From Mucilaginibacter rubeus (lineage in GTDB: Bacteria; Bacteroidota; Bacteroidia; Sphingobacteriales; Sphingobacteriaceae): a stretch of 64,000 bases of DNA. This document shows positions 24,359 through 33,746 of the stretch, piece after piece. The notes below the pieces were generated by a model. The model saw only the letters and a list, made by a program, of their open reading frames with translations. It had not been told where the DNA came from and did no database searches. Made by a program: the position numbers and the translations under genes. Position 1 is the first letter of the stretch. Every line of letters starts with the position of its first letter. Where the stretch lies: NCBI RefSeq assembly GCF_014643835.1, contig NZ_BMKD01000003.1, positions 496,001-560,000 of the forward strand. Reading direction: 5' to 3'.

Positions 24359-27300
24359 ATGGATATTTTATATCTTGGTACGTCGTTTAAACATCAACCA
24401 AAACCATTATCCAGCATGTTACCACAACTTGCCAAAAACCTTGCCTGTTTGCTTGTCTTAAGCTTAATTATTTCTGTTAACCCGATATGGGCACAAACTA
24501 AATATGACGTGCTCAATTTCCGGATCGATTCGTTGGCCGCAGTAGGCTTGCCTAAATCAGCATTGAAGGAGGTTGATAAGCTCGACAAGCTGGCCCACGA
24601 TGAAAGTAATGCGCCGCAGCAAATTCGTGCAGTAATTTACCGGATGACATTTCAGTCGTACATTGAGGAAAATGCCTTGTCTGCCATTATCTCCCGGTTA
24701 AAAGCGGATATTGATAAGGCGAAGTTCCCCGTAAAGCCGGTGCTGCAATCAATGCTGGCCGAAATGTACTGGAATTATTACAAGGACAATCGTTACAATT
24801 ACAGCCAGCGGAGCCGCCTTGAAACGCCCGGCAACGATTACACCAAGTGGGACCTGCAAACCATCATTTCAGAAACAGCAAAACAATACCGGCTATCGCT
24901 TGCAGATACAAAACAGTTACAGGCCACGCCAATCGGCACTCTTGATGGTGTTTTAAAGGGCGATAAAAGCATCCGTTATTTGCGGCCCACACTTTATGAC
25001 TTACTGGTACAGCGGGCTTTTGAATTCTTTTTGGCTGACGAACCGGAAATCATCAAACCCAAAATGGCGTTCTCTGTGAATGATCCTGCTTTTTTTGGAG
25101 ATGCCGGTTCATTTGTTAAGTTGAACGTCAATAGTGTCGACACCGCTTCGTCCTGGTATCAGGGAATTAAGTTGTTGCAGCAGGTTACAGCATTTCATCT
25201 GCACGAAAACAATACAGATGCCCTCGCTGATCTGGAACTGCAACGTCTTAAATTTCTGCATATAAAATCTACTTTAAGCAATGCCGACTCGTTGTATCTG
25301 GCGAGCTTAAAACGTACAACAGCCAATTATGCTGCTAAACCGATAAGTGCCGAAGCTTTAGTACAAATGGGGCTTTACTATCAAAATATTGATAGCCTGG
25401 TTACAGCGCATAGTTATTATGAAAAAGCTAAAGAGTTATTTCCGAACAGTATAAGTGGAAAAAACGCGAAGGCTTACATTCATGAGCTAGAGCAACAGGC
25501 CTTATCAGCCCAGGTTGAAGAGGTATATGCTCCCGGCAAACCATTATTAGCAAGCTTGCAGTATGCTAATATTAAACAGGCAAAGTTTGCAATTTATAGG
25601 GTTACCGATGCGCAAATAAATCAGCTGAAAAAAGGCAATAACCAGGATGAAGAATGGGAGTTAAACATCAGCAAAAAGGTGTATGATTTTGTAACCAAAT
25701 TAAAGCCCGCGGAAACCGGCGAACTTTTGCTGCCTGATATGCACGATTATAAAAGCCACCATGCCGAATTTAAAATAGCACCGTTGCAGCCGGGCAATTA
25801 TTTTATAGTAGTTGATGATGCTTTGCAAAATAAGCCTGCATTAACCGGTTTAGCGCGTTTTAGGGTAAGTGGTTTAGCCTACGTGACACGGCAACGGCCT
25901 AACGGAGTAAAAGAGATCAGGGTACTTGATCGTGATAGCGGAAAACCGCTTAAGGATGTAACGGTTGATGTATACAATACTTATAACGGTAAAGACAAAA
26001 TGTTAAGGAACCCTATCAGTAAAGGCAACTCCGATGCTGACGGAGTATTCACTTTTACATGTAGAGGCAATTACTATAATGTAGACCTTTCAACTGACAA
26101 TGATCGGCTAACCGGCAGGCAAAACTATGTTTATGGTGTTGTAGAAACATCGCAGCCGTCTGCCGAGCCTGTCGAAAAAACAATTTTATTTACCGACAGG
26201 CAGATCTATCGCCCGGGGCAAACAGTTTATTTTAAAGCGTTGCAGATAAGTACGTTGAATAATAAAAGCAGCATTGTGCCTAACGCGCAGATTATTGTTA
26301 GTTTGTTTGATGCCAACAGACAAAAGCAGGGCAGTCTGAACCTTAAAACCAATGAGTACGGTACCGTAACAGGTTCATTTATTATACCTCAGCAAACGCT
26401 GGGTGGAATGATGTCTGTAATTACTGATCATGGCTCGGTAACGATCCGCGTTGAGGAATACAAACGGCCTACATTCCAGGTAACATTTTCGCCGGCAAAG
26501 GAAACGTATAGGTTCAATGACTCCGTACGTATCAAAGGTAAAGTTACCGCGTTTTCTGGCTACGGGTTATCTGGCGCAGGAGTAGCTTATCACGTTAGGC
26601 GAACACCAGCATATCGCCCTTATTATTTAAAAATGGGAGGTAACGACTACATCGTAGGAGGCACGCCGGCTGAGATAGCATCTGATACCATTAAAACAAA
26701 TACCAATGGCGAATTTCAGTTTGCATTTAAAGCTTCACCCGGTAACGGAAAAGTTCCGGATATGTATAATTACAGTATCGCCGCCGATGTAACTGATGGA
26801 AGTGGTGAAACACAGTCGGCAAATACCGAAGTCAAAGTAAGCGATAATGTGCTCGATCTGGATGGGACAGTGCCTGAAGAACTTTCAGTCAAGGATAAAT
26901 TAACTATCCCGGTAAAGCTTAACAATATAAATGGCCAGCCGCAAAACGGTATGCTGAATGTGAAGGTGTATTCGTTAAGGCAACCAGAAAGCGTGTTCAA
27001 AAAACGGTTATGGGAAGCGCCTGATCAACACCTGATGGATGCCGGTGAGTTTAAAAAGCTGTTTCCGGGCTATGCCTATAAAAAAGAGGACAAGCAGGAA
27101 AACTGGCAAACAGATAAAACTATTATCGACGACCGCATAACTGTTGCAGATAGTACCTATAGCCAACTTGATCTGGCGGCAATGAAACAACAGCCAACCG
27201 GCGTTTATAAATTGGTTATAAATGCCAGGAGCGGTAAGGGCGATACTACATCGCAAACATATTTTATCAAATTTCACGCTGAGGCTGGCAGGGCACCAGA

Positions 27301-30300
27301 TATGGATAGCTGGGCAACTGTCATTAATGATAAAATAGATAAGGCCGGGCAAACTGCCGAATTTTGGTTGGGCACAAGCAGGGAAACCCATCTCCTGGTT
27401 GAAAAATATGAGGGGCCTAAAATGCTATCGGCAGAGTGGCTTACTGTTAGCGGCGGTCAGCAGCGGAGCTTAAAAATACCTGTGCCTGCAACCGCTAAAA
27501 ACAATTTCGCGGTGCAATTTTTAATGCTGAACGATAACCGTTTGTACCGCAGCTATACCCACATCAAAATAAAAGACATTACATCGGCATTAAAGGTCCG
27601 GTTGCTTACTTTCAGAAATAAGTTACAGCCCGGCGAAAAAGAACAATGGAAAGTACAGGTATCGGCGCCTGGTAAAGAAAAGGAGCAAGCCGAATTATTG
27701 GCCGGTATGTATGATGCCTCGCTCGATGACGTTGCAATTCCGCAAACCTGGGATAAGCAATTACCAACATATGACGGCAACAATATCTATTATTTCAGTT
27801 GGGAAAATTATGATCAATTTGTAGAGTTAATTAGCACTGCGCCCTTTGATTATTCCCGATACTATCAAACACCCATTGTTGCAAGTTTTAATTATGAAAC
27901 GTTGGATTGGGCGGACTACAATTACTTTGGCGGTTATAACTATGGTTACAACAACTATCTCGCATCCGTATCAAATTATAAAAATGGTTCTGCTAAAGAC
28001 AGGCAGATAGAGGCTTTGTTCATCAAAAACTCAGCCCTTGTAAAAAACGGCTCAATAGTAAGCGGCCGGGTGCTTAACCTGTTTAAAATGCCAATAGCAG
28101 ATGTTAAGATCGCAATCAAAGGCACAAATATTAGTACAACATCCAATTCATTAGGTTTTTATAAGATTAAAGTACCCAAAAATGCTACACTGGTGTTTAG
28201 CGGAAAGTACCTGGCTACGTTATATATGAACCCGCCGGTAAATGGGTATGTGCGGATGGGTTTGAAAAATGCCGCTCGTGTAAGATTTAACGGAAAGGAT
28301 TATCTGAAGAAAACGTCTGCGGATACGGATGGATACATGGCAGTTAGTGAGCCGGTTGGCAATAGTGATATGACAGGAGTTGTCGAAAGTGAACCTAACG
28401 CAATGTACGCGTTGGCGGGAAGAGCGCCCGGGCTACAGGTTGCTTACGATGTAGCATCGGTAAATCAATATGCTAACAATAAAGTAGTTTTGCGGGAAAT
28501 AGCCGTAAAGCCTGTTGGGAAATTTGATAAAGAATTACTATCTGTTGGTTATGGTACACTTAAACCCATCGCTACCCGCAAAAACTTTAACGAAACCGCT
28601 TTCTTTTACCCGCAGCTCCGTACAGATGAAAAAGGACAGGTATTGATTGAGTTCACCATGCCCGAGGCGCTTACCAAATGGAAGTTCAGGGCTTTTGCGC
28701 ATAACAAACAATTGCAGCTTGGATATACAGAAGCTGAAGTTGTTACACAAAAACAATTGAGCATAAACGCCAATATGCCCCGCTTTTTACGTGAAGGTGA
28801 TACGGTGACCGTTTCCGCGAGGTTGGCTAATTTAAATACAGAACCACTGAAAGGGAATGTTGAGTTGCGACTATTCAACGGCATTAATATGCTGCCTGTT
28901 TCATTATTGGTAAACAATAGCGAGGCGCAGCAAAAGTTTGAGATTGATGGCTCTGCAACAAAACCAGTTTCTTTCAAATTGGTAATTCCGTCTGGCCTTG
29001 ATGCGCTTACTTATCGCTTAACTGCCGATGCGGGTAAATACACCGACGGCGAAGAAAATACTATCCCGGTATTGCCAAACCGTATGTTGGTTACCGAAAG
29101 TTTGCCGATGATGGTGCGGGCCGGGCAAACTAAAACATTCAATTTTGATAAGCTAATTAACAATAGCAGCATCACGTTAAAAAGTAAAACTCTCACGCTG
29201 GAGTACAGTCAAAATCCAGCCTGGAATGCTGTGCAGGCCATTCCTTACATGATGGAGTTTCCGTATGAGTGTTCGGAACAATTGTTTAGCCGTTATTATG
29301 CCAATAGCTTGTCGACAGATTTGATCAGTAAAATGCCGCTGATTAAGCAGGTATTTGATCAATGGAAAAGTGGCGACAGTAAAGAATTGCTCTCCAATCT
29401 CGAAAAGAACCAGGAATTAAAAGCCACACTGCTCGAAGAAACACCATGGCTGCAGGATGCTCTTAGCGAGTCGGAGCAAAAGAAAAGGATAGCCCAGCTT
29501 TTTGATCTCAATAAAATGAGCTACGAAATGAAGGCTAACCTGGATAAACTGAAACAAAAGCAATTACCGAATGGCGCTTTCTCCTGGTTTGGGGGCAATT
29601 ATGCCGATGATTACATCACCCGCCATGTTTTGGAAGGAATAGGACAGCTTTATCACCTGAAGATAGCCACAGCCGATAATAAAATATTAAAAGAGATTGC
29701 CGGCAAAGCGCTTGGGTATATGGATGCCGGGCTGGTAAAACAGGATAAAGAAGAGAAGAAACAAAAGGACTATCAAAAAAGAGAGATTGGTTACGATGAA
29801 GCCCATGCGTGGTACGTGCGGAGTTACTACACTGATAAGCCAATGGAACCGGCGTTAAAATCTATCTTCAATAATTATCTGAAACGAGCCGAAGATCAAT
29901 GGGTAATGCAAAGCATTTATGAGCAGGGAATGATAGCCGTGACTATGTTGCGCAACGGCAAGCCATTGGTGGCAAAGGCCATCATTAAATCGCTGATGGA
30001 AACTACACAAACTTCGGATGAGATGGGAATGTACTGGGGTAAAAACATGGTTGGTTATTACTGGTACCAGTCGCCGATTGAAACGCAAAGTTTAATGATT
30101 GAGTTGTTCACTGAGGCTGGTAATAACGCAAAAGCGGTTGAGGAAATGAAAATATGGCTTATGCGCAATAAGCAAACCAATAACTGGAAAACCACCAAAG
30201 CGACTGCTGCTGCTGTATATGCCCTATTGCTGAAACAGGAAGACTGGCTGCAAGGTGGCGCATCTGAAATTAAGCTCGATAATAAGCCTGTCGCCGATTT

Positions 30301-30898
30301 AAAACCGGATGTAAAGGCTGATGCAGGTACAGGCTATATCAAAGCCAGTTGGGGTGACGAGCAAATAAAGCCGTCATTAGGCAAGGTGGAGATCAAAAAC
30401 AAGGGGAAATCCATCAGCTACGGTGCAATGTACTGGCAGTACCTGGAGCAAATGGATAAGATCACCCCATCGCAAACGGATATTCACCTTGAACGTAAAT
30501 ACTTTATTAAAAAACAAACAGATGCAGGGCCTATATTACAGACAGTTGATGCGGCTCATCAGCCTAAAACCGGCGATCTGCTCAAAGCGGTGATTTATTT
30601 AAAAGCCGGTCGTGATTATGAATATGTTCAGTTGAAAGATCTTCGCCCGGCGGGTGCAGAGCCCGTATCAGTTCTGTCCGAATATAAATATCAGGATGGC
30701 TTATCCTATTACCAGGTAAATAAAGATGTCGCTACCAATTTTTTTATTAGTAATTTAAATAAAGGCAATTATGTGTTTGAATACGAATTGCGGGTAGTAC
30801 AGCCTGGCAATTATTCAACGGGGATTACCAGTATCCAATGCATGTACGCGCCGGAGTTTAATGCACATAGTGAGGGGAGCAGGGTGGTGTTTAAGTAG
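24359..30898 (+). CDS. Alpha-2-macroglobulin family protein with inserted SusC-like segment
   Basis: This 2179-aa exported protein has its signal sequence after residue 20 (NLACLLVLSLIISVNPIWAQ), so the ATG at 24416 is an alternative start. MG domains follow, with the hallmark KTILFTDRQIYRPGQTVYF near 607. An insertion near 1231-1370 has a carboxypeptidase-regulatory-like fold (GRVLNLFKMPIADVKIAIKG) and a plug-like echo (YALAGRAPGLQVAYD). The A2M core (FYPQLRTDEKG) is near 1412. The thioester motif C-S-E-Q is at 1638-1641, so the Cys and Gln needed for covalent trapping are kept. Bacterial members trap attacking proteases in the periplasm or at the surface. The usual partner PBP1C is not adjacent. 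The SusC-like part suggests a surface or outer-membrane attachment. Confidence 0.9.
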   Translation: MDILYLGTSFKHQPKPLSSMLPQLAKNLACLLVLSLIISVNPIWAQTKYDVLNFRIDSLAAVGLPKSALKEVDKLDKLAHDESNAPQQIRAVIYRMTFQSYIEENALSAIISRLKADIDKAKFPVKPVLQSMLAEMYWNYYKDNRYNYSQRSRLETPGNDYTKWDLQTIISETAKQYRLSLADTKQLQATPIGTLDGVLKGDKSIRYLRPTLYDLLVQRAFEFFLADEPEIIKPKMAFSVNDPAFFGDAGSFVKLNVNSVDTASSWYQGIKLLQQVTAFHLHENNTDALADLELQRLKFLHIKSTLSNADSLYLASLKRTTANYAAKPISAEALVQMGLYYQNIDSLVTAHSYYEKAKELFPNSISGKNAKAYIHELEQQALSAQVEEVYAPGKPLLASLQYANIKQAKFAIYRVTDAQINQLKKGNNQDEEWELNISKKVYDFVTKLKPAETGELLLPDMHDYKSHHAEFKIAPLQPGNYFIVVDDALQNKPALTGLARFRVSGLAYVTRQRPNGVKEIRVLDRDSGKPLKDVTVDVYNTYNGKDKMLRNPISKGNSDADGVFTFTCRGNYYNVDLSTDNDRLTGRQNYVYGVVETSQPSAEPVEKTILFTDRQIYRPGQTVYFKALQISTLNNKSSIVPNAQIIVSLFDANRQKQGSLNLKTNEYGTVTGSFIIPQQTLGGMMSVITDHGSVTIRVEEYKRPTFQVTFSPAKETYRFNDSVRIKGKVTAFSGYGLSGAGVAYHVRRTPAYRPYYLKMGGNDYIVGGTPAEIASDTIKTNTNGEFQFAFKASPGNGKVPDMYNYSIAADVTDGSGETQSANTEVKVSDNVLDLDGTVPEELSVKDKLTIPVKLNNINGQPQNGMLNVKVYSLRQPESVFKKRLWEAPDQHLMDAGEFKKLFPGYAYKKEDKQENWQTDKTIIDDRITVADSTYSQLDLAAMKQQPTGVYKLVINARSGKGDTTSQTYFIKFHAEAGRAPDMDSWATVINDKIDKAGQTAEFWLGTSRETHLLVEKYEGPKMLSAEWLTVSGGQQRSLKIPVPATAKNNFAVQFLMLNDNRLYRSYTHIKIKDITSALKVRLLTFRNKLQPGEKEQWKVQVSAPGKEKEQAELLAGMYDASLDDVAIPQTWDKQLPTYDGNNIYYFSWENYDQFVELISTAPFDYSRYYQTPIVASFNYETLDWADYNYFGGYNYGYNNYLASVSNYKNGSAKDRQIEALFIKNSALVKNGSIVSGRVLNLFKMPIADVKIAIKGTNISTTSNSLGFYKIKVPKNATLVFSGKYLATLYMNPPVNGYVRMGLKNAARVRFNGKDYLKKTSADTDGYMAVSEPVGNSDMTGVVESEPNAMYALAGRAPGLQVAYDVASVNQYANNKVVLREIAVKPVGKFDKELLSVGYGTLKPIATRKNFNETAFFYPQLRTDEKGQVLIEFTMPEALTKWKFRAFAHNKQLQLGYTEAEVVTQKQLSINANMPRFLREGDTVTVSARLANLNTEPLKGNVELRLFNGINMLPVSLLVNNSEAQQKFEIDGSATKPVSFKLVIPSGLDALTYRLTADAGKYTDGEENTIPVLPNRMLVTESLPMMVRAGQTKTFNFDKLINNSSITLKSKTLTLEYSQNPAWNAVQAIPYMMEFPYECSEQLFSRYYANSLSTDLISKMPLIKQVFDQWKSGDSKELLSNLEKNQELKATLLEETPWLQDALSESEQKKRIAQLFDLNKMSYEMKANLDKLKQKQLPNGAFSWFGGNYADDYITRHVLEGIGQLYHLKIATADNKILKEIAGKALGYMDAGLVKQDKEEKKQKDYQKREIGYDEAHAWYVRSYYTDKPMEPALKSIFNNYLKRAEDQWVMQSIYEQGMIAVTMLRNGKPLVAKAIIKSLMETTQTSDEMGMYWGKNMVGYYWYQSPIETQSLMIELFTEAGNNAKAVEEMKIWLMRNKQTNNWKTTKATAAAVYALLLKQEDWLQGGASEIKLDNKPVADLKPDVKADAGTGYIKASWGDEQIKPSLGKVEIKNKGKSISYGAMYWQYLEQMDKITPSQTDIHLERKYFIKKQTDAGPILQTVDAAHQPKTGDLLKAVIYLKAGRDYEYVQLKDLRPAGAEPVSVLSEYKYQDGLSYYQVNKDVATNFFISNLNKGNYVFEYELRVVQPGNYSTGITSIQCMYAPEFNAHSEGSRVVFK

Positions 30899-31273
30899 AA
30901 TGATAAGCTTTAAAGTAAAAAGTGAAGTCTCCGACCTCGGATGATTATGCCTGTAATCTTCAGACTACGGTGGTTCAAATAGCGAGGCTGTATAAATCAA
31001 ATTTACCGACCCATGACGTTGTGTTACCTGTGAATTGAAATTGGCTGATAATATTTATACAAAAAGAGGGTTAACATATTTTTGTATAAATAAGTGTCAA
31101 TTATTTGATTATGAGTTATATATGTGAATGTTAACCCCGAATTCTGTTAACCCTGTTAAACCCCTTTTTGTCAGTAAAGGCAACTCACAATTATAGCTTA
31201 AGTACCCAGATAAGCCAACAAAAAAACCCGGAGCTTTTAACTCCGGGCCGTGGATGTGATAAAAACTTAGGTA
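30899..31273. other. 375-nt intergenic region with repeats and terminators
   Basis: No gene is seen. A 13-bp perfect inverted repeat, ATTTATACAAAAA (31053-31065) and its complement (31079-31091), may end alpha-2-macroglobulin transcription. GTTAACCC-like words occur at 31130, 31146 and 31155, with an inverted copy at 31068. The terminator of the minus-strand operon is listed separately. Confidence 0.55.
31219..31247 (-). terminator. Rho-independent terminator of the AhpD/TonB receptor operon
   Basis: CCCGGAG (31227-31233) and CTCCGGG (31241-31247) form a GC-rich stem with a 7-nt loop, followed on the minus strand by a run of T (A at 31220-31226 on plus). It lies 27 nt past the last minus-strand stop. 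Confidence 0.85.
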
Positions 31274-31828
31274 TTAAACTTTCTTAAAAATGCTTGATAT
31301 GTAGCCGACCTCTGCGCGTTCGGGTGCCCGGTCAATGTAGATTTGTCTATCTTGTGGTGCCCATGTACCTAAGCCGTCAACATAGCGGTTAAACATGCAA
31401 AAAGCCGCGGCAATTAGTACAGTGTCATGGATCTCCTTATCATCAGCTCCCTCCGAGCGGGCCGCTTCAATTTGCTCGGTAGTTACATGTTTACCGCCTT
31501 TTTGTACGCTGCCGGCAATGGCCAATAGGGCTTTCATTTTCGCTGAAAGATCAGTTGCCGAAAAGTTGGCTTTGATGGCGTCTATCTCATCAATATTGCA
31601 GCCAAGGTAATAGCCGGCTACTGCACCGTGTACATTTTGGCAAAAGAAACAATCGTTGAGGTAGGATACATAGGTTGCTATCAGTTCCCGTTCTCCGCGC
31701 GATAGGGAATTGTTGTCATCGCGAAGCAGTTGTTCGGCAAGGGCATTTAACGGGGCCTCTGTTTCCGGACTATAAAACATCAGGCCGCGGATGCCGGGCA
31801 GGTCGTTATTTAATTCTATATGTGCCAT
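31274..31828 (-). CDS. AhpD-like carboxymuconolactone decarboxylase family protein 1
   Basis: This 184-aa helical protein carries the AhpD active-site pattern E-x11-C-x2-C-x3-H in ERELIATYVSYLNDCFFC followed by QNVH. The C-terminal NRYVDGLGTWAP is typical of the peroxidase-related branch of this family. AhpD proteins reduce peroxides or peroxiredoxins using the CxxC pair. It is the last gene of a minus-strand operon and shares its fold and motif with two paralogues, 31846-32391 and 36550-37110. Its substrate is unknown. Confidence 0.88.
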   Translation of the reverse strand: MAHIELNNDLPGIRGLMFYSPETEAPLNALAEQLLRDDNNSLSRGERELIATYVSYLNDCFFCQNVHGAVAGYYLGCNIDEIDAIKANFSATDLSAKMKALLAIAGSVQKGGKHVTTEQIEAARSEGADDKEIHDTVLIAAAFCMFNRYVDGLGTWAPQDRQIYIDRAPERAEVGYISSIFKKV

Positions 31829-31845
31829 ATCTGTCTGGTTAAAAA

Positions 31846-32391
31846 TTAATGCTGCGGTTGTGGTAATACATAGCCTTTAGCCATACGTTTGCCCATTTCG
31901 GCATAAGCTTCCGGGTCGGTAGGGGTAAGGCTGGCAAGCCCGTCAACATAGCGGTTAAACATGCTGAACGCGGCTGCTATCAATACCGCGTCGTGAATTT
32001 CGCGATCAGTAGCGCCTTCTGCACGGGCTGCGTCAACGTCTTCCTGTTTTACTTCTTTACCCAGGATTTGTACTTTGCCCGCAATATTTAGCAGGGCTTT
32101 TAGTTTAGCGCTGATGGGCGCTTCGGTCATATCGCATAAAACTTCGTTAACAATGAGGGCGTCATCCTCATATAAACAACGGGCAGCGGCGGCATGACTG
32201 CTGTAACAAAATGTGCAGTTGTTACGATAGGATACGTAGGTAGCAATCAGCTCGCGGTCGGCCGGACTTAAGGTTGACTCTCCGCGTAATAATACTTCAG
32301 CCAGTTCATACAAATACTGACCGGTTTCGGGCCTGAACATTACCAGCGAACGGATGCCCGGAACGCCTTCGGGTACATTGATGTGTGCCAT
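31846..32391 (-). CDS. AhpD-like carboxymuconolactone decarboxylase family protein 2
   Basis: This 181-aa paralogue of its downstream neighbour has E-x11-C-x2-C-x3-H in DRELIATYVSYRNNCTFC followed by YSSH. The YVDGLASLTP end is also shared. It lies 17 nt before paralogue 1, and the MFS gene lies 74 nt upstream. Retention of both Cys and the His in all copies argues that each is catalytic. Confidence 0.88.
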   Translation of the reverse strand: MAHINVPEGVPGIRSLVMFRPETGQYLYELAEVLLRGESTLSPADRELIATYVSYRNNCTFCYSSHAAAARCLYEDDALIVNEVLCDMTEAPISAKLKALLNIAGKVQILGKEVKQEDVDAARAEGATDREIHDAVLIAAAFSMFNRYVDGLASLTPTDPEAYAEMGKRMAKGYVLPQPQH

Positions 32392-32397
32392 ATTTTT

Positions 32398-32429
32398 AAT
32401 TAGTGAATTAGTGAGTTATTGAATTAGTG
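32398..32429. repeat. Four tandem octamers AATTAGTG between MFS and AhpD-like genes
   Basis: Units AATTAGTG, AATTAGTG, AGTTATTG and AATTAGTG follow one another without gaps in the 74-nt space between two operon genes. The neighbouring stretch 32440-32485, reaching into the MFS stop region, is also low-complexity (AGCTTT/GGCTTT words). Confidence 0.6.
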
Positions 32430-32465
32430 ATTTTTTTAATTTTCTAAGCTTTCGGCTTTAAGCCT

Positions 32466-33740
32466 TCAGCTTTTTGCTTTTTCCTCGCCTTCGGCTTTCT
32501 CCTGTACAAATAATACTACCAGCAAGCCTATTATAAATACCAGTGAAAAGATGAATAGCGAGTTACCGTAGCCTCCCAGGGTTGATACCAGCACGCCTAC
32601 AAATAAAACCGCGGTAGCTGTAAAAATACGCCCGATGTTGAAGCAAAAGCCTGTTGCAGTTGCTTTGATGCCGGTTGAAAATAATTGGGGGATATAGGCT
32701 GATAATACGCCCTGGCTCGCCCCAAAGAATAAAGCCAGTATTATTATCTCGATATAAACTGCCGTACTGAATGTAGTATTAGTTTTAAACAGGACGAATG
32801 ACATACCTGCGCAAACCGCAAAACAGATCACCATGGAGCGCCTTATAGATAGTAAATTAACAAGCCATCCTGAAAAGAAACCACCGGTTAACCCACCCAT
32901 GCCCATACACATCATGCTCAGGCCGCGTTCTTTTGCGGCATCATGGTCGGTAATCAGGCTTTGCACCCAGGTAGGTAGCCACGAAAATATGGCCCATAAA
33001 CCTATCAGCATTGTACCGAAGGTTAAGGAGCCAACAATAAGCTCGCGGCGATGGCTTTTAGAGAGGAGCTTGTTCAAGGGATTTTCGCGGTTGGCGATAT
33101 CGTTACGGTAGTTGAGCCAGTTTTCAGATTCATTCAAAACCAGAGCGCCTATCAATGCCAATGCAAGAGGGATTACCCCGACTAAAAAGCCCGACCGCCA
33201 TGACGATACAATAAAGTTGATTAGCCCTGCAGAGAAAATACCTACCGGGAAAGCTATGGAAAGAATGCCTATGATCACTGCTTTGCTTTTGGCCGGCCAG
33301 ACTTCGCTCACCAGCGTTATGGATGTTACCAAAACGCCGCCTACGCCAAAACCGCTGAAAAAGCGGCAACACAGCACGCCCCACCAGGTTGGCATTAACC
33401 CGGTTAAAATGGTAAATACGCCATAGCTGCCAATGGCGAGCAGCAAGGCTTTTTTCCGACCCATTTTATCGCTGATTACCCCCCAGGTAAAACCACCAAA
33501 GGCCCAGCCGAATATAAAAATGGCATTGATATACCCGCTGATGGCGTTGATTTCATTGGCCGGAACGGCACCCTGTAGATCCTTTACCACAACAGGCAAG
33601 TAAACCGACATCAGCGTGGAAACCGAACCGCCCAGGGCAGTACTAAAAAAACAGATCACAAACAGCACCATCCTATAGGCGGCACTGAGGTTTGTTTGAG
33701 GTTTTGCAAGCTGCTGTTCTTCAATTGCTAAAGTGCTCAT
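32466..33740 (-). CDS. MFS transporter (aromatic acid or sugar type)
   Basis: This 424-aa protein has 12 predicted membrane helices and the MFS loop 2-3 motif GVISDKMGRKKALL near residue 85-98. A second copy-like signature occurs in the middle half. The PF07690/PF00083-type layout and the long central loop at 205-225 (ENWLNYRNDIANREN) recall the aromatic acid:H+ symporter group, but the substrate is unknown. The C-terminal tail (EKAEGEEKAKS) is low-complexity and coincides with simple repeats in the DNA. It is 6 nt from the TonB receptor gene, so the receptor and the transporter probably move the same compound across the two membranes. Confidence 0.88.
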   Translation of the reverse strand: MSTLAIEEQQLAKPQTNLSAAYRMVLFVICFFSTALGGSVSTLMSVYLPVVVKDLQGAVPANEINAISGYINAIFIFGWAFGGFTWGVISDKMGRKKALLLAIGSYGVFTILTGLMPTWWGVLCCRFFSGFGVGGVLVTSITLVSEVWPAKSKAVIIGILSIAFPVGIFSAGLINFIVSSWRSGFLVGVIPLALALIGALVLNESENWLNYRNDIANRENPLNKLLSKSHRRELIVGSLTFGTMLIGLWAIFSWLPTWVQSLITDHDAAKERGLSMMCMGMGGLTGGFFSGWLVNLLSIRRSMVICFAVCAGMSFVLFKTNTTFSTAVYIEIIILALFFGASQGVLSAYIPQLFSTGIKATATGFCFNIGRIFTATAVLFVGVLVSTLGGYGNSLFIFSLVFIIGLLVVLFVQEKAEGEEKAKS

Positions 33741-33746
33741 GTTATT

